DNA of 64,000 bases from Okeania sp. SIO2C9 (GTDB lineage: Bacteria; Cyanobacteriota; Cyanobacteriia; Cyanobacteriales; Microcoleaceae), in the NCBI RefSeq assembly GCF_010672455.1, contig NZ_JAAHGO010000003.1, positions 399,611 through 463,610 on the forward strand, given 5' to 3'. Shown here piece by piece: positions 1-10,259 of this stretch. The notes beneath the pieces were generated by a model that ran no database searches, was not told the DNA's origin, and saw nothing but the letters and a program-made list of their open reading frames with translations. The translations under genes were made by a program, and so were the position numbers. The number at the start of each line of letters is the position of its first letter. Position 1 is the first letter of the stretch.

Positions 1-275
1 TCAGTTATCAGTTATCAGTTATCAGTTATCAGTACCTTTGCAATAAGGAGGCTTTACATTTCAGTTATCAGTTATCAGTACCTTTGTAATAAGGAGGCTT
101 TACATTTCAGTTATCAGTTATCAGTTATCAGTTATCAGTACCTTTGCAATAAGGAGGCTTTACATTTCAGTTATCAGTTATCAGTACCTTTGTAATAAGG
201 AGGCTTTACATCAGGAATATGGTCTTTTTTTATCCCCTTAAAAGGGGAGGCGCATACCCACAATTTTTCGGTAAT
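1..275. repeat. Tandem TCAGTTATCA-based repeat array
   Basis: Four units run from 1 to about 211. Each is two to four copies of the 10-mer TCAGTTATCA followed by a constant tail reading TACCTTTG(C/T)AATAAGGAGG and then CTTTACATT. Unit starts are near 1, 61, 107 and 167. At about 229-275 there is a fragment of another dispersed element, with a CCCCTTAAAAGGGG palindrome followed by ACAATTTTTCGGTAA, which recurs at 55.3 kb. No gene is visible here. The array lies directly upstream of the helicase gene and could influence its expression. Confidence 0.85.
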
Positions 276-307
276 ATTTTAATTTTTAACTTTTTATTTA
301 AAACAAA

Positions 308-2689
308 GTGACTGACGATCTCAATAATAATTTACCTCCATATACTGATATTAAAACGAATATAAAGAATACAGAAATTGACTTATCATTGGCAAGTTTA
401 AGAGAAAAAACAATTCAACAAATTCGTTCCAATTTACGGCCTGGGCAACAACAAATGGCTGACTGGCAAGGAGGACCTTTAGCAGTTTCAGCAGTTCCTG
501 GGGCAGGAAAATCTTATGGGATGGCAGCAGCAGCAGCTTTAGCGATCGCTCGTTATCAATTACATAATAATCGTCAATTAATTGTTGTTACTTTTACCCG
601 TTCTGCAGCTAGTAATATTAAAACTAAAATCCGCAAACATTTAAAGGAATTATCTTTACCTCAAGGCAGTTTTATTGTTCATACTTTACATGGTTTGGCT
701 TTGAGTATTGCCCTACGTCATCCTGAATTATCTGAGTTAGATTTAGAAAATAGTACTTTAATTCTTCCCACTCCAAGCAATAGAATAACTCGGACTTGTG
801 TAGAAAATTGGATTGCAAATAATCCCAGACATTATCAACTTTTAATTGAAGGAGTTCAATTTGATGGAGAAGAAACTGAACGTTTAAGAAGGCAGTCTGT
901 TTTACGCACTGAAGTTTTACCTCAATTAGCTTGGAAAGCAATTCAACAAGCAAAAAGTTCTGGTCTTAAACCAGAAGATTTATGGAAATTACGAGACCAA
1001 ACTAATGACCATTATCAAGTTGTGAATATTGCTGCTAATTTATATCAAACATATCAGGAAATATTGAGGGAAAATCAATTAATTGACTACGATGAAATGA
1101 TTTTGGCAGCGTTGCGGGTATTAGAAAATGAAGGTGCTAGAAAAATGTGGCAAAATCAAGTTTTTGCAGTTTTTGAAGATGAAGCTCAAGATTCTACCCC
1201 CTTACAAACTAAACTTTTAAAAAAACTGGCTAATTCTAGTGAAAATGATGATGGTATTTCAGAAGATAATGGGATTTCTCAAGAGCAAAGATTATCAAAA
1301 TTAAATCATCTCAATCTTATGCGTGTTGGAGACCCAAACCAAGCAATTAATTCCACATTTACTCCAGCAGATCCAATAGATTTTCGGCAATTTTGTGAAG
1401 ACTGCGAACAATTAAATAAGTTGGCAACTATGGAACAAGCAGGTCGTAGTTGTCAAAAAATTATAGATGCAGCTAATTTTGTGTTGAAATGGGTAAATAA
1501 TTCGGAATTAACAGGAATAGAAAAACCATTTCGAGACCAAAATATTCATCCGGCAAATGATAATCCTCCAGCTACTGGTGGTGGTTTAGAAATATATGAA
1601 CCTCGGGATATTTACCAAACACTTGAGTTGATGGGTAAACGCATAATTAATTTATTTAAAGAAAATCCCGATGGTAATTTTGCTGTATTAGTACGGGAAA
1701 ATAAACAAGGTAAATTTATTACAGATACTTTTTCTAATCCTGGAAAGTATGGAATTGATATTGATTTAGGCAAACAAAATATTTCAATACATGATGTTTC
1801 TCAAGGAGCGCGTCACTCTCAAATTCCAGCAGAAATATTGGCATTAATGCAATTTATTGACCGCCCTCATTCTCCAGATTATTTAAAATCTGCTTTGAAA
1901 GTTTTGGGCGATCGACACTTAATTCCTAAGCAAGATTATAATGTTTTTGCTTCTCAACCAGAACAGTTTCTTTACCCAGGACCTCTCGATCCTTATCAAT
2001 CAGAAAAAGTGCGTAAATGTCGCGATCTTTGTCGTAATTTGCTCAGAGCAAAATCAGAATTACCTCTGTATCAATTAATTTCTTTTCTTGCTTTAACTTT
2101 AAAATATCAACAATCAGATTTAGCAACTGCGGATAAGTTAGCAGAAAGAGTTGCTAAACAAACTTTTGATAATAGTTCGATGAATTCTATTTTAGAAGTG
2201 TTAAGTGAAATTGTAGGTTCCGAGAGATTTGAACCTGTTGAAGTGGATGAAGATGCAGAGAAAAATTATACTCGTAAAAACCAACTTACTATTATTACTA
2301 TGCACAAAGCTAAGGGTTTAGATTGGGATTATGTCTTTTTACCTTTTTTACATGAAAATATAATTCCTGGTAATTTACGAGTTTTGCCACAGGTGAATTT
2401 TTTGGGAGAATTTGACTTAGCTGAAGTGGCAAGAACGCAAATTCGTGCTAGTTTACAATGGCAAGATTTACCAGATATTTCTACTGGTTGGAAACAGGCA
2501 GGATATTTGAAAACGGCAGAGGAATTTCGGCTATTATATGTGGCGATGACTAGAGCAAAACGTTTGTTGTGGATGTCTGCTGCTAAGTTAGCTCCTTTTA
2601 CTTGGAATAAACCAGACAATTTACAGCAGCAAAAACCTTGTCCAGTTTTACCTGTATTGAAGACTGAGTTTCCTGATAGTTTCAGATAA
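308..2689 (+). CDS. UvrD/Rep-like superfamily I DNA helicase
   Basis: A 793-residue ATP-dependent helicase-like protein that should translocate on single-stranded DNA in repair or replication restart. Visible motifs in order: Q-like LRPGQQQ near residue 43, Walker A PGAGKS near 64, motif Ia VTFTRSAA, Walker B FEDEAQD near 290, motif III GDPNQAI, motif V TMHKAKGLDWD and motif VI YVAMTRAKR near 743. All core SF1A motifs are present, so it looks functional. The start is a GTG, with no clear Shine-Dalgarno upstream. It is shorter at the C-terminus than canonical UvrD/PcrA, and I cannot say which subfamily it belongs to. Confidence 0.9.
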   Translation: MTDDLNNNLPPYTDIKTNIKNTEIDLSLASLREKTIQQIRSNLRPGQQQMADWQGGPLAVSAVPGAGKSYGMAAAAALAIARYQLHNNRQLIVVTFTRSAASNIKTKIRKHLKELSLPQGSFIVHTLHGLALSIALRHPELSELDLENSTLILPTPSNRITRTCVENWIANNPRHYQLLIEGVQFDGEETERLRRQSVLRTEVLPQLAWKAIQQAKSSGLKPEDLWKLRDQTNDHYQVVNIAANLYQTYQEILRENQLIDYDEMILAALRVLENEGARKMWQNQVFAVFEDEAQDSTPLQTKLLKKLANSSENDDGISEDNGISQEQRLSKLNHLNLMRVGDPNQAINSTFTPADPIDFRQFCEDCEQLNKLATMEQAGRSCQKIIDAANFVLKWVNNSELTGIEKPFRDQNIHPANDNPPATGGGLEIYEPRDIYQTLELMGKRIINLFKENPDGNFAVLVRENKQGKFITDTFSNPGKYGIDIDLGKQNISIHDVSQGARHSQIPAEILALMQFIDRPHSPDYLKSALKVLGDRHLIPKQDYNVFASQPEQFLYPGPLDPYQSEKVRKCRDLCRNLLRAKSELPLYQLISFLALTLKYQQSDLATADKLAERVAKQTFDNSSMNSILEVLSEIVGSERFEPVEVDEDAEKNYTRKNQLTIITMHKAKGLDWDYVFLPFLHENIIPGNLRVLPQVNFLGEFDLAEVARTQIRASLQWQDLPDISTGWKQAGYLKTAEEFRLLYVAMTRAKRLLWMSAAKLAPFTWNKPDNLQQQKPCPVLPVLKTEFPDSFR

Positions 2690-2849
2690 ATTTAAAAGCA
2701 TCAAAACAGAGTTTCACTATAGTATCGCAGAAGAAGGAAGAAGGAAGAAGGAAGAAGGAAGAAGGAAGAAGGAAGAAGGAAAAATCAGACAATGTCAGAT
2801 TTTTAAGCTTTTTATCTGTCCTAACCTTTCCTGAGACTGCTATAATTAG

Positions 2850-3717
2850 CGCCTCACATAAATTCTGGATAAATATTTATAATTCCTGCAATTAGATGTA
2901 GATTAAAAGTTTTCCCTCTTCCCTGATTAACTTTTATCAAAAAAAATTAAAATTTATTGCTTTTGGGAGAAAATATAAAAATTTTACTGATAACTGATAA
3001 CTGAAATGACCTATCTTCCTCTTATAAGTAAATGCTAGATTTTCTTAATCATATATCTTCAGGTAAGCGTTCACAAAATTATAAATAAATACAGATCAAT
3101 TGACCAGATATCCAGATATAAATATAGGAAGTAGTAATATTTAATATAGTTTCACTATAGCAATTCCCCCCTCACATAAATTCTGGATAAATATTTATAA
3201 TTCCTGCAATTAGATGTAAATTAAAAGTTTTCTTTCTTCCATGATTAACTTTTATCAAAAAAAATTAAAATTTATTGCTTTTGGGAGAAAATATAAAAAT
3301 TTGACCTATCTTCCTCTTAATAAGTAAATGCTAGATTTTCTCAATCAGACATCTAAAGGTAAGCGTTCACAAAATTATCAATAAAATAGATAAATTGACC
3401 ATATATAAGAAGTAGTAATATTTAATATAGTTTCATTATAGTAATTCGCGCCTCACATAAATTTTGGATAAATATTTATAATTTCTACAATTAGATGTAG
3501 ATTAAAATTTTTCTTTCTTTCCTGATTAAATTTTATCAAAAAAAATTAAAATTTATTGCTTTTGGGAGAAGATGTAAAAATTTTACCTATCTTACTCTTA
3601 CCGTAAATGCTAGATTTTCTCAATCATACATCTAAAATTAAGGGTTCACAAAATTATAAATAAAATATATCAACTGACCATATATAAATAGAGGAAGTAG
3701 TAATATTTAATATAGTT
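2850..3717. repeat. Three imperfect ~280-318 bp direct repeats in a 1.5-kb gap
   Basis: The gap 2690-4169 holds a GAAGAAG microsatellite (about 2727-2780) and then three diverged direct repeats. They start near 2852, 3170 and 3451 with CCTCACATAAATT and end with AGTAGTAATATTTAATATAG near 3150, 3430 and 3717. Each contains an AAAAAAATTAAAATTTATTG stretch and a GTAAGCGTTCACAAAATTAT-like stretch. Copy 1 carries a TGATAACTGA insertion that the others lack. No reading frame is conserved between copies. Nothing recognisable lies between 3720 and 4169. Confidence 0.8.
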
Positions 3718-4169
3718 GATTTGACATTGAGAATAAAAACCCTATTTCCAAAATTATATTGACAAAGCAGATAGTATATGTGAGAATCTTTTCAACTTCT
3801 AAAATAGAGGGGATCAATAAATTATTGATGAGATAGGCTTTTTTAATACATTATGCGTATCTACTTAACTCACAGTCCTGAATTAAGTAAAACGATAAAA
3901 TATTTGAGTAGTTATACTTCAATTTAACTCAAAAAACAAATTTATGTAAGTATTAATTACTATCAAATATCAAGTTTATTATCCTGGAAATTTATCCCAT
4001 AATTAACCCATAATTTTTATAGTGATTTTAATCACATTAAAACCATATAAGGGGTCACATACTCTATGGGAAAAATAGAAGATGATCATAGAAGGTAAGA
4101 GAAGCTAGGAAAAAGAATAACTTCTCTCTCCATAAAAACAATTTACTCTAATTTATTTACTGAAAAGTT

Positions 4170-4607
4170 ATGTACAGCCCCCTAATTAAAAAAGTTATAG
4201 CTAAAGCTTGTAATGTTAGTATTGATGAATGTGTAGAAGTTCAGAGATTAAAACTAGAAGTTCAAAGATTAACCCTGGAAAATCAAGAACTAACAGAACA
4301 GTCACAACAATATCAAAAAGAAAATCAAGAACTGCAAAATAAACTAACCCAACTGAGAATGCAATTAGCAACTCTCTCAGAATACTCTCCCCCTCTAAAC
4401 CCCTCTTTATCTGCTAATTTAATATCTTCGAAAGAATCAACCAAAACAACAGTTATTTTAGTTGATTCCCCAAACCCAGAACTAGAAGAAGATCAAGGTA
4501 AACCTGTAGAGCTGCTAAATCAATTACCAAATGGTATGTGGCACGTTAAAGTTGAATCAGGAGTTCAAGTTATTCTGAAACCAGAAGCTCTAAAAGTTCT
4601 AGCATAG
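4170..4607 (+). CDS. Coiled-coil protein of unknown function
   Basis: A 145-residue protein that I do not recognise. Residues about 20-75 form a strongly heptad-like, Glu/Gln/Leu-rich coiled coil (VQRLKLEVQRL, then ENQEL repeats), which suggests homo-oligomerisation or a partner protein. A Ser/Thr/Pro-rich linker follows. A small C-terminal segment (about 105-145, with PNGMWHVKVESG and VILKPEALKVL) looks like a compact beta fold. There is no signal peptide or membrane segment. It stands alone between repeat-rich gaps. The ATG start is the first in frame. Confidence 0.65.
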   Translation: MYSPLIKKVIAKACNVSIDECVEVQRLKLEVQRLTLENQELTEQSQQYQKENQELQNKLTQLRMQLATLSEYSPPLNPSLSANLISSKESTKTTVILVDSPNPELEEDQGKPVELLNQLPNGMWHVKVESGVQVILKPEALKVLA

Positions 4608-4904
4608 TTTTCCGTTACTCAGTTTTGTTAATAAAATTCTGAAATGGTTAAAAATTTCTAGAATACTTTTATGTAGAGGTCGGTTGAAATAAAGGCATAA
4701 ATTCAACCCGCTAAAATACTTATTTCTAATATAACTGGCCTCTACTCTCAATATATTGATAATGTAGATAACTGAACTTGATATTATCTATTGAATTTCC
4801 TGAAAATTAGGTGATATTTTAGAGACAAAAATTTAGTAAGCTGTTAATTATTTAGGCTATATATGCCGGCTATATATGCCAATTTTTGGAAAGGCAACAG
4901 AGAA

Positions 4905-5147
4905 TAGTTCAACAATTAATAATTAATAATTAATCATTAATAATTAACAATTACCTCTCCCTGAAAAGAAGAGGATTGACTAATCATGAAAATTTTTGCT
5001 TCTCTTAGTCGATTGGATATGGCGAGGAGACCCGCTCTTATCAGAGCCGCTCCCAATTGCACCATTCCACCCAACGGGGAAGCTGCGAAGATCAACCGCT
5101 TGTTTCCCCTTTAAAGGAGAGGCTTTAAAACTTAATTATTCGGTGAA
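4905..5147. repeat. Dispersed mini-element, long form
   Basis: AATTAAT tandem repeats (about 4912-4950) lead into TTACCTCTCCCTGAAAAGAAG and AGGATTGAC. A middle containing GTCGATTGGATATGGCGAGG follows, then CCCCTTTAAAGGAGAGGCTT and finally TTATTCGGTGAA. The same two ends flank the 136-bp insert at 55.26 kb. The long form with the same middle is present in reverse at 42080-42357, and a partial copy is near 62981-63090. No gene is seen in the rest of 4608-5523. Confidence 0.6.
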
Positions 5148-5523
5148 GAGAAAAAAATATCTACCTCATTAATATGAGAACCTTTATAAGACCAAGAAAT
5201 AGGTTGTTATAACAGTCGAAGGAAAGAGCGCGGACATATCAAAAGCTTAAAACTCAAACAACGCAATATTTTTCCTTCTTACTTCTGCTATAAGCTTAAG
5301 TGAAATAAATAGTTTTTTTTGCTGCTTTCCTCTCACTAATCTTTCCCATGTATAATTTTTTCTACTTTGGAATGGGGATATAACTTCTGCCTTTAAATAA
5401 AAATCTTTGGTATTCTACTTAAATAAAAACTGCGACAATTCGACCTATCTATTGAACAGAAAAAATGCTCGACAACAAGTCGAACATTTCTTACTTTCTT
5501 TTGCTGAATCAAAAGAATTAAAA

Positions 5524-7104
5524 CTAATTATTTTGCGACAAAGAAAAATTTGGTTGACTAGCTACCGAATTAGTTTCAACAGTCTGAACTAAAACCGAAT
5601 TCAACATAGGAGTTTTAACAATAGCATCGTTAGCCAAAGTAAACAAAGGATTAGATAAAATTCCAGCTAAAGACGTTGCTAAAACAGACAAAATCAACCC
5701 TACTTGTAAAGGACGCATACCCGAAATATCCCAACGAATAGGAGGATAATTTTTAATCACATCCGACATTTCTTGCGGTTCTTTTACCACCATCATTTTC
5801 ACCACACGAATGTAGTAGTAAATAGAAGCAACACTGGTAATTAATCCTAACAAAACTAACCAATATAACCCAGCTTGCCAACCTGCCCAAAACAAATAAA
5901 TCTTGCCAAAGAAACCTGCTAGTGGAGGAATACCACCTAAAGAAAGCAAACAAAGACTCAACCCTAAAGTTAATAGTGGGTCTTTTTGATATAACCCTGC
6001 ATATTCACTAATTTGGTCCGTACCTGTACGGAGAGAAAATAGAATCACACAGGTAAAACCACCCAAATTCATAAACAAGTAAATTAGCAGATAAAATATC
6101 ATACTAGCGTAACCAGCTTCAGTATTCGCCAAAAGGCCAATCATAATAAAACCCGCTTGTCCAATAGATGAATAAGCAAGTAGACGTTTCATACTGGTTT
6201 GGGCCAGAGCAACCACATTACCCAATACCATACTCAACACAGCAAGGGCAGTAAATACAAAATGCCACTGTTCCGAAACTAAAGGGAAAGCAGTAACTAA
6301 AAGACGAATAGCTAAAGCAAAACCAGCAGCTTTAGAACCTACTGATAGAAATGCCACAACTGGAGTAGGAGAACCTTCATATACATCCGGAGTCCATTGG
6401 TGAAAAGGGACAGCAGAAATTTTGAAAGAAATACCAGCGATCGCGAATACTAAGGCAATAACTAGAGCTAGTGAAATACCACCACTCGATCCATCAGCAA
6501 GACTAGAGGCGATCGCTGTTAACCGAGTTTCTCCACCAGACAAACCATAGAGAAGGGAAATGCCATAGAGAAAAACGGCCGAACTTGCAGCACCAATGAG
6601 TAAATATTTTAATGCTGCTTCATTGGAGCGGGGGTCACGTTTTGTATAACCAGTTAATAAATAAGAGGAGATACTCAGGGTTTCCAGAGAAACAAAAATC
6701 ATCACCAACTCATCTGCTCCAGAAAGGAACATTGCCCCCAAAGTAGCGGTGAGCAAAATACAAATAAATTCTCCTAATGGAGTCCCAGTTTGTTCTATGT
6801 ATGCCACCGACATCAATATAGTGGTAATTGCACACAGAGCAATGATACCTCTAAATACTACACTGAGGGCATCAGCATTAAAGCCTCCCAAAAAACCGAT
6901 GGTATTTGTACTGTCCCATTGAGTATATAAGGCCACAATAGCGATCAATAGACCTAGTATGGCTGCGTAGGGAGTCCATTTAGCAGAAGTACGTCCTACT
7001 ATAAGGTCTCCAACGAGAACTACAAGTAGGGTAATTATAACTATTGCTTCTGGAAGGATAGTGCCTGCGTTAAGCTGGGCCGCAATGTTAGAGAAATCTA
7101 TCAT
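5524..7104 (-). CDS. ndhB: NAD(P)H-quinone oxidoreductase subunit 2 (NdhB)
   Basis: A 526-residue polytopic membrane protein of the proton-pumping arm of cyanobacterial NDH-1, used in respiration, cyclic electron flow around photosystem I and CO2 uptake. It has the expected length (about 515-525) and about 14 hydrophobic segments. Family signatures include a [15 protein letters not shown]-type stretch, [19 protein letters not shown] near the middle, the [12 protein letters not shown] loop and the [15 protein letters not shown] segment. It begins [14 protein letters not shown]. No other ndh subunit is adjacent, as is common for cyanobacterial ndhB. The 1.3-kb upstream gap is repeat-rich. Confidence 0.97.
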   Translation of the reverse strand: MIDFSNIAAQLNAGTILPEAIVIITLLVVLVGDLIVGRTSAKWTPYAAILGLLIAIVALYTQWDSTNTIGFLGGFNADALSVVFRGIIALCAITTILMSVAYIEQTGTPLGEFICILLTATLGAMFLSGADELVMIFVSLETLSISSYLLTGYTKRDPRSNEAALKYLLIGAASSAVFLYGISLLYGLSGGETRLTAIASSLADGSSGGISLALVIALVFAIAGISFKISAVPFHQWTPDVYEGSPTPVVAFLSVGSKAAGFALAIRLLVTAFPLVSEQWHFVFTALAVLSMVLGNVVALAQTSMKRLLAYSSIGQAGFIMIGLLANTEAGYASMIFYLLIYLFMNLGGFTCVILFSLRTGTDQISEYAGLYQKDPLLTLGLSLCLLSLGGIPPLAGFFGKIYLFWAGWQAGLYWLVLLGLITSVASIYYYIRVVKMMVVKEPQEMSDVIKNYPPIRWDISGMRPLQVGLILSVLATSLAGILSNPLFTLANDAIVKTPMLNSVLVQTVETNSVASQPNFSLSQNN

Positions 7105-7385
7105 GTTAGATAATTTGAAATTTTTTGTGTAACTAACTAAGAATTTTGACTAATTAATAATCCTTTACAGTACAGGATTGTAGCGTGTATCCAGAGATTT
7201 TTTGGTTTTTTATTAGGTGAAGAAGAAAAAACCAAATTTTTCTAAATTATTGAAGAAGGAAGAAGGAAGAAGGAAGAAGGAAGAAGGAAGGAAGAAGAAA
7301 TGGATGGGGACTCAAACCTCAACCAATTGTAAACATGGTGTAGACGGCCAGGACTAATTCTTTGTCGTCAGAGAATATTTACTAC

Positions 7386-7652
7386 TCCAGGACTTACGCA
7401 TTCTCATGGTTAAAACACTATATATACCATAGTGCTATAGTTTTTCTCTAGTATATGTAGTGTCTTTGCCTAAGTCCTGAACTCTATATTTTTGGTTAAC
7501 TAATCCTAGCAAGATTTATGAATCCAGGACTTACGCATTCTCATGGTTAAAACACTATATATATCATAGTGCTATAGTTTTTCTCTAGTATATGTAGTGT
7601 CTTTGCCTAAGTCCTGAACTCTATATTTTTGGTTAACTAATCCTAGCAAGAT
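7386..7652. repeat. Tandem ~129-bp duplication with hairpin core, plus minisatellites
   Basis: Two near-identical units, about 7386-7515 and 7524-7652, start CCAGGACTTACGCATTCTCA and end ACTAATCCTAGCAAGAT. Each contains CACTATATATA(C/T)CATAGTGC, a T5 tract and GTATATGTAGTG, which can pair end to end. A related core is at 42.4 kb. The rest of 7105-8438 holds a GAAGAAG microsatellite (about 7253-7300), a CCCCTACT minisatellite (about 7699-7752) and a CCCAAACTC minisatellite (about 7927-7988). No gene was seen there. Confidence 0.8.
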
Positions 7653-8438
7653 GTACGAAATTTCAAAGCATACAATTTTTCTAAGCGTGACAATAAATTG
7701 CCCTACTCCCCTACTCCCCTACTCCCCTACTCCCCTACTCCCCTACTCCCTTTTTCTAAGCGTGACAATAAATTGACCCTGGTGTAGACGCTATGCTTTA
7801 TAAACATCTTTCTTAATATAAAACGTAGACATTGTAGATAAGTTATGTGTAGGTCTTGGAGCTGGTTTTTTAGGAGAAAAGTGCATTGAAAAATACATTT
7901 TTTTGATAACTGTAGACAAGATTTTTGCCCCCCAAACTCCCCAAACTCCCCAAACTCCCCAAACTCCCCAAACTCCCCAAACTCCCCACCCTTCCCAGAA
8001 GGTTTTCAGGAGTTCCTGATCAGGGACAGGTGTAGGCGGTGGCGTATTAAACCCAAAATAAAAAGAGAAAATTTAATTTCTAAGGCTTAACTAATATTTG
8101 GTATGACATTGCAAAGTATGCTTAATAAAATTTAATGAACTAGGAGGCACCTTCGTTAAGGGATAAAAAAAGATGATTTTCAAAGTCCTCAGTTAACTAT
8201 ATAGCTTATTGCTGATGGTTTACACATCCATTAATCATCAATACTTTCAGGCATTTTATTAAAAAGATTTACTCAGAATATTTGTGAATGACTCTACAAA
8301 GGATAGCCTACTAAAACAGACTTTGTTTGGTGTCTACTAGCTAATAATAACTGACAGTTTTCAGTAACCGGGCTGGTTTATTTTTTCTCGCGATGCTAAA
8401 TTAAAAATGTAAGCAATATAATAAAAGAGGAAAAAAAA

Positions 8439-8603
8439 ATGTCCATGATGAACAAAAACTCACCAAAAAGCCTAGTTAAATTAAATGAAGTTCATAAGGT
8501 CAATATAGAAAAAAGATTAGCTCATCGCTTGGAAGCAGCTAGAGCTAAAGGAAATCAAGATTTAGTGAAAGCTCTGGAATCTGAAAGACAATTACTGGAC
8601 TAA
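8439..8603 (+). CDS. Conserved-looking 54-aa small protein
   Basis: This short ORF has an AGAGG Shine-Dalgarno 8 nt before the ATG and codes for 54 residues starting MSMMNKNSPKSL. The C-terminal two thirds is a charged amphipathic helix with RLAHRLEAARAKGNQD, then LVKALESERQLLD. I see no cysteines, signal peptide or membrane segment. The helix resembles a class of very small cyanobacterial regulatory proteins (the PII-interacting PirA-like type is one possibility), but I cannot confirm this from memory alone. It is well isolated, so it is probably monocistronic. Confidence 0.6.
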   Translation: MSMMNKNSPKSLVKLNEVHKVNIEKRLAHRLEAARAKGNQDLVKALESERQLLD

Positions 8604-8672
8604 ATAAGTTTCTTTGAATCCTAATTTAGTTAATAGTAGTTTTTTCTAATGTCGATTAGTTACTTGAAAGCC

Positions 8673-8691
8673 CGGTATCTTGAAGATGCCG
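8673..8691 (+). terminator. Possible hairpin terminator after the 54-aa gene
   Basis: CGGTATCTTGAAGATGCCG forms a short stem about 70 nt after the stop codon and is followed by an A/T-rich stretch with several T runs. The stem is only six to nine pairs with one wobble and there is no immediate U-tract, so this is tentative. Confidence 0.3.
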
Positions 8692-9266
8692 AGCTCGAAA
8701 ATTTTAGTAGTTTTTGTTTTGTAGATAGTTATTTTCTGAATTTACCAAGCAGAGCAAAACATATCGTTACTTTTTCAAATTGGTATAATAAACGTTGTAC
8801 ATAAATATAGTCGGCGTTGGTGGCTTTGGTAAATCAGTATATGATATTAATCTTAATTCTTTAGGAGTCAACCCACCCCTAACCCCTCCCAGGAGGGGAA
8901 CGACCGAGTCAGGAGGGAAGAAAAAAGAAGAAACCCTGAGTAGAAGGAGAAAGTTTTTCGGGGAGTGTAAAGGTTACGGAGTTCTATCGCGCTCTTATCC
9001 GGACATGGTATCATACCTCAAATTACCAACGCCATATAGTCATATATAGTCAGATATAGTCTTTTGTCTCCAGAAATTTGGGCAAGGGCAAATATTGAAA
9101 TCATCTAACTTTGTCAGGGCTCAGAGAAAATCAAATATACTCAAGATCCAGCAATCTGAGTTCAATAAGGTGAAATTCCTGGACTGACATGCTACCTCTA
9201 CACATATAAGAAACTACGTCCAAGCCTCTGTATTATGACCAAGCAGAAATTGAATCAGGGAGATAA

Positions 9267-9393
9267 TTGACATCCTCCCGACGCTGCTCTACGAGACAGC
9301 GCGGGATTCCTAACCATCGCGCTCTTAGGTCTTTCTGCTTCAATGCACCAGCCTCCAAGGTCGAGCCTCTTTTCGGTCTAAAGGCGCGCTCCA
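9267..9393 (-). mobile_element. Stand-alone IS605-type right end / candidate omegaRNA scaffold
   Basis: Read on the minus strand, this 127-nt module starts TGGAGCGCGCCTTTAG, contains GCC(T/C)TTGGAGGC-type and CGAAAAGAGG blocks, and ends GGAGGATGTCAA. TCAA is the terminal tetranucleotide of IS605/IS608-type right ends, and GGATGTCAA also ends the TnpB element at 58.3 kb. A homologous 126-nt module lies at 52370-52495 on the plus strand. No tnpB is attached here. An ORF can be read across it (9233-9421, minus), but this is best explained as translation of the RNA-like module. The rest of 8604-9861 shows only short repeats. Confidence 0.55.
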
Positions 9394-9610
9394 CAGACTG
9401 ACACTGATAGCCAAGCAGCAAAATTTTAAGTGTAACACACTATTGACATGCGTCGCAAAATTGATTGATTTTTCCTCCGGAATGCGCTCGCATTCATGCC
9501 CTAGCTCCCCTTTTGTTCCCCCCTTTCAAAGCTATGCTTTATAAACATCTTTCTTAACATAAAACTTGACAAAAATATCATTTGATGTTTGGAAGTCTGA
9601 AAGATCCTAG

Positions 9611-9632
9611 TGTCGTTGCGATCGCAACGACA
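9611..9632. other. 22-bp perfect palindrome centred on HIP1
   Basis: TGTCGTTGCGATCGCAACGA plus CA is a perfect 22-bp palindrome with GCGATCGC at its centre. It lies in a gene-free stretch downstream of rpiA. It may be only an extended HIP1 site, or it could be a binding site or a hairpin. Confidence 0.6.
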
Positions 9633-9861
9633 AAAAACAACTTTTAGGAGTACACAAGTTAGTGAATTTGTCAAACTAGTAAAGCCAACAAAATGCTCGT
9701 AAGCTTTTTATAATAGGCATTATCCACTTTTGTAAAGAATTTTGCTGATAATGGATAGCGCATCATCGGGGGGCTAGGGGGGATGGAGAGCGCGGGTCTT
9801 CAACCAACGTTGAGATAACACCTACCACCTAAAACCTAAAACCTACGACCTACGAACCTCT

Positions 9862-10239
9862 TCAAGCAATTTCTCGAACTATTGGCTGCCCATCCTGAAG
9901 TTCTCCCACTAATATTACATCTGCAACCCCTACAAATAAACCATTTTCCAAAACGCCAGGAATATTATTTAAACTTTTTTCTAATTCAGCAGGGTTATCA
10001 ATAGAATTAAACTTAACATCAATCACTAGATTGCCTTCGTCCGTAACTACAGGTCCAGCTTTCTTCACGCCCATCCGAACTTCTGGTTGACCACCAAGTT
10101 TTTCAATCGTCCGAATTACAGGAGTCATTGCCATTGGTATAACTTCTACCGGAAGCAAAAAAGTAGAACCTAACCTATCTACTAATTTAGAACTATCTAC
10201 TACTACAATAAACTGTTCTGCCAAACAGTCCACAATTTT
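9862..10239 (-). CDS. rpiA: Ribose-5-phosphate isomerase A, exon 2 (3' part)
   Basis: This C-terminal half of RpiA interconverts ribose-5-phosphate and ribulose-5-phosphate in the pentose phosphate and Calvin cycles. The spliced reading frame resumes with AAA ATT GTG GAC (K-I-V-D), then [20 protein letters not shown], the usual family sequence right after the TREK motif. It continues through PVEVIPMA to the natural stop. The 125 residues here plus 112 in exon 1 give 237, normal for RpiA. Read alone, the first ATG (10233) would give an inactive fragment, so expression needs splicing of the intron at 10240-12758. Confidence 0.93.
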   Translation of the reverse strand, partial: KIVDCLAEQFIVVVDSSKLVDRLGSTFLLPVEVIPMAMTPVIRTIEKLGGQPEVRMGVKKAGPVVTDEGNLVIDVKFNSIDNPAELEKSLNNIPGVLENGLFVGVADVILVGELQDGQPIVREIA

Positions 10240-10259
10240 GTTAAACTAAGCCAGGCAAG

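Noticed and set aside
672-953. 93-codon minus-strand ORF
   Set aside because: It is a shadow of the helicase gene.
5407-5592. 61-codon ORF overlapping the ndhB end
   Set aside because: It overlaps ndhB antisense, has no recognisable features and no clear ribosome-binding site.
8795-9049. 84-codon ORF
   Set aside because: Much of it is translation of a common intergenic repeat (NPPLTPPRRG). It has no Shine-Dalgarno or family resemblance.
9233-9421. 62-codon ORF on the minus strand
   Set aside because: It is the translation of the right-end/omegaRNA-like module. The homologous module at 52370 does not keep the frame.
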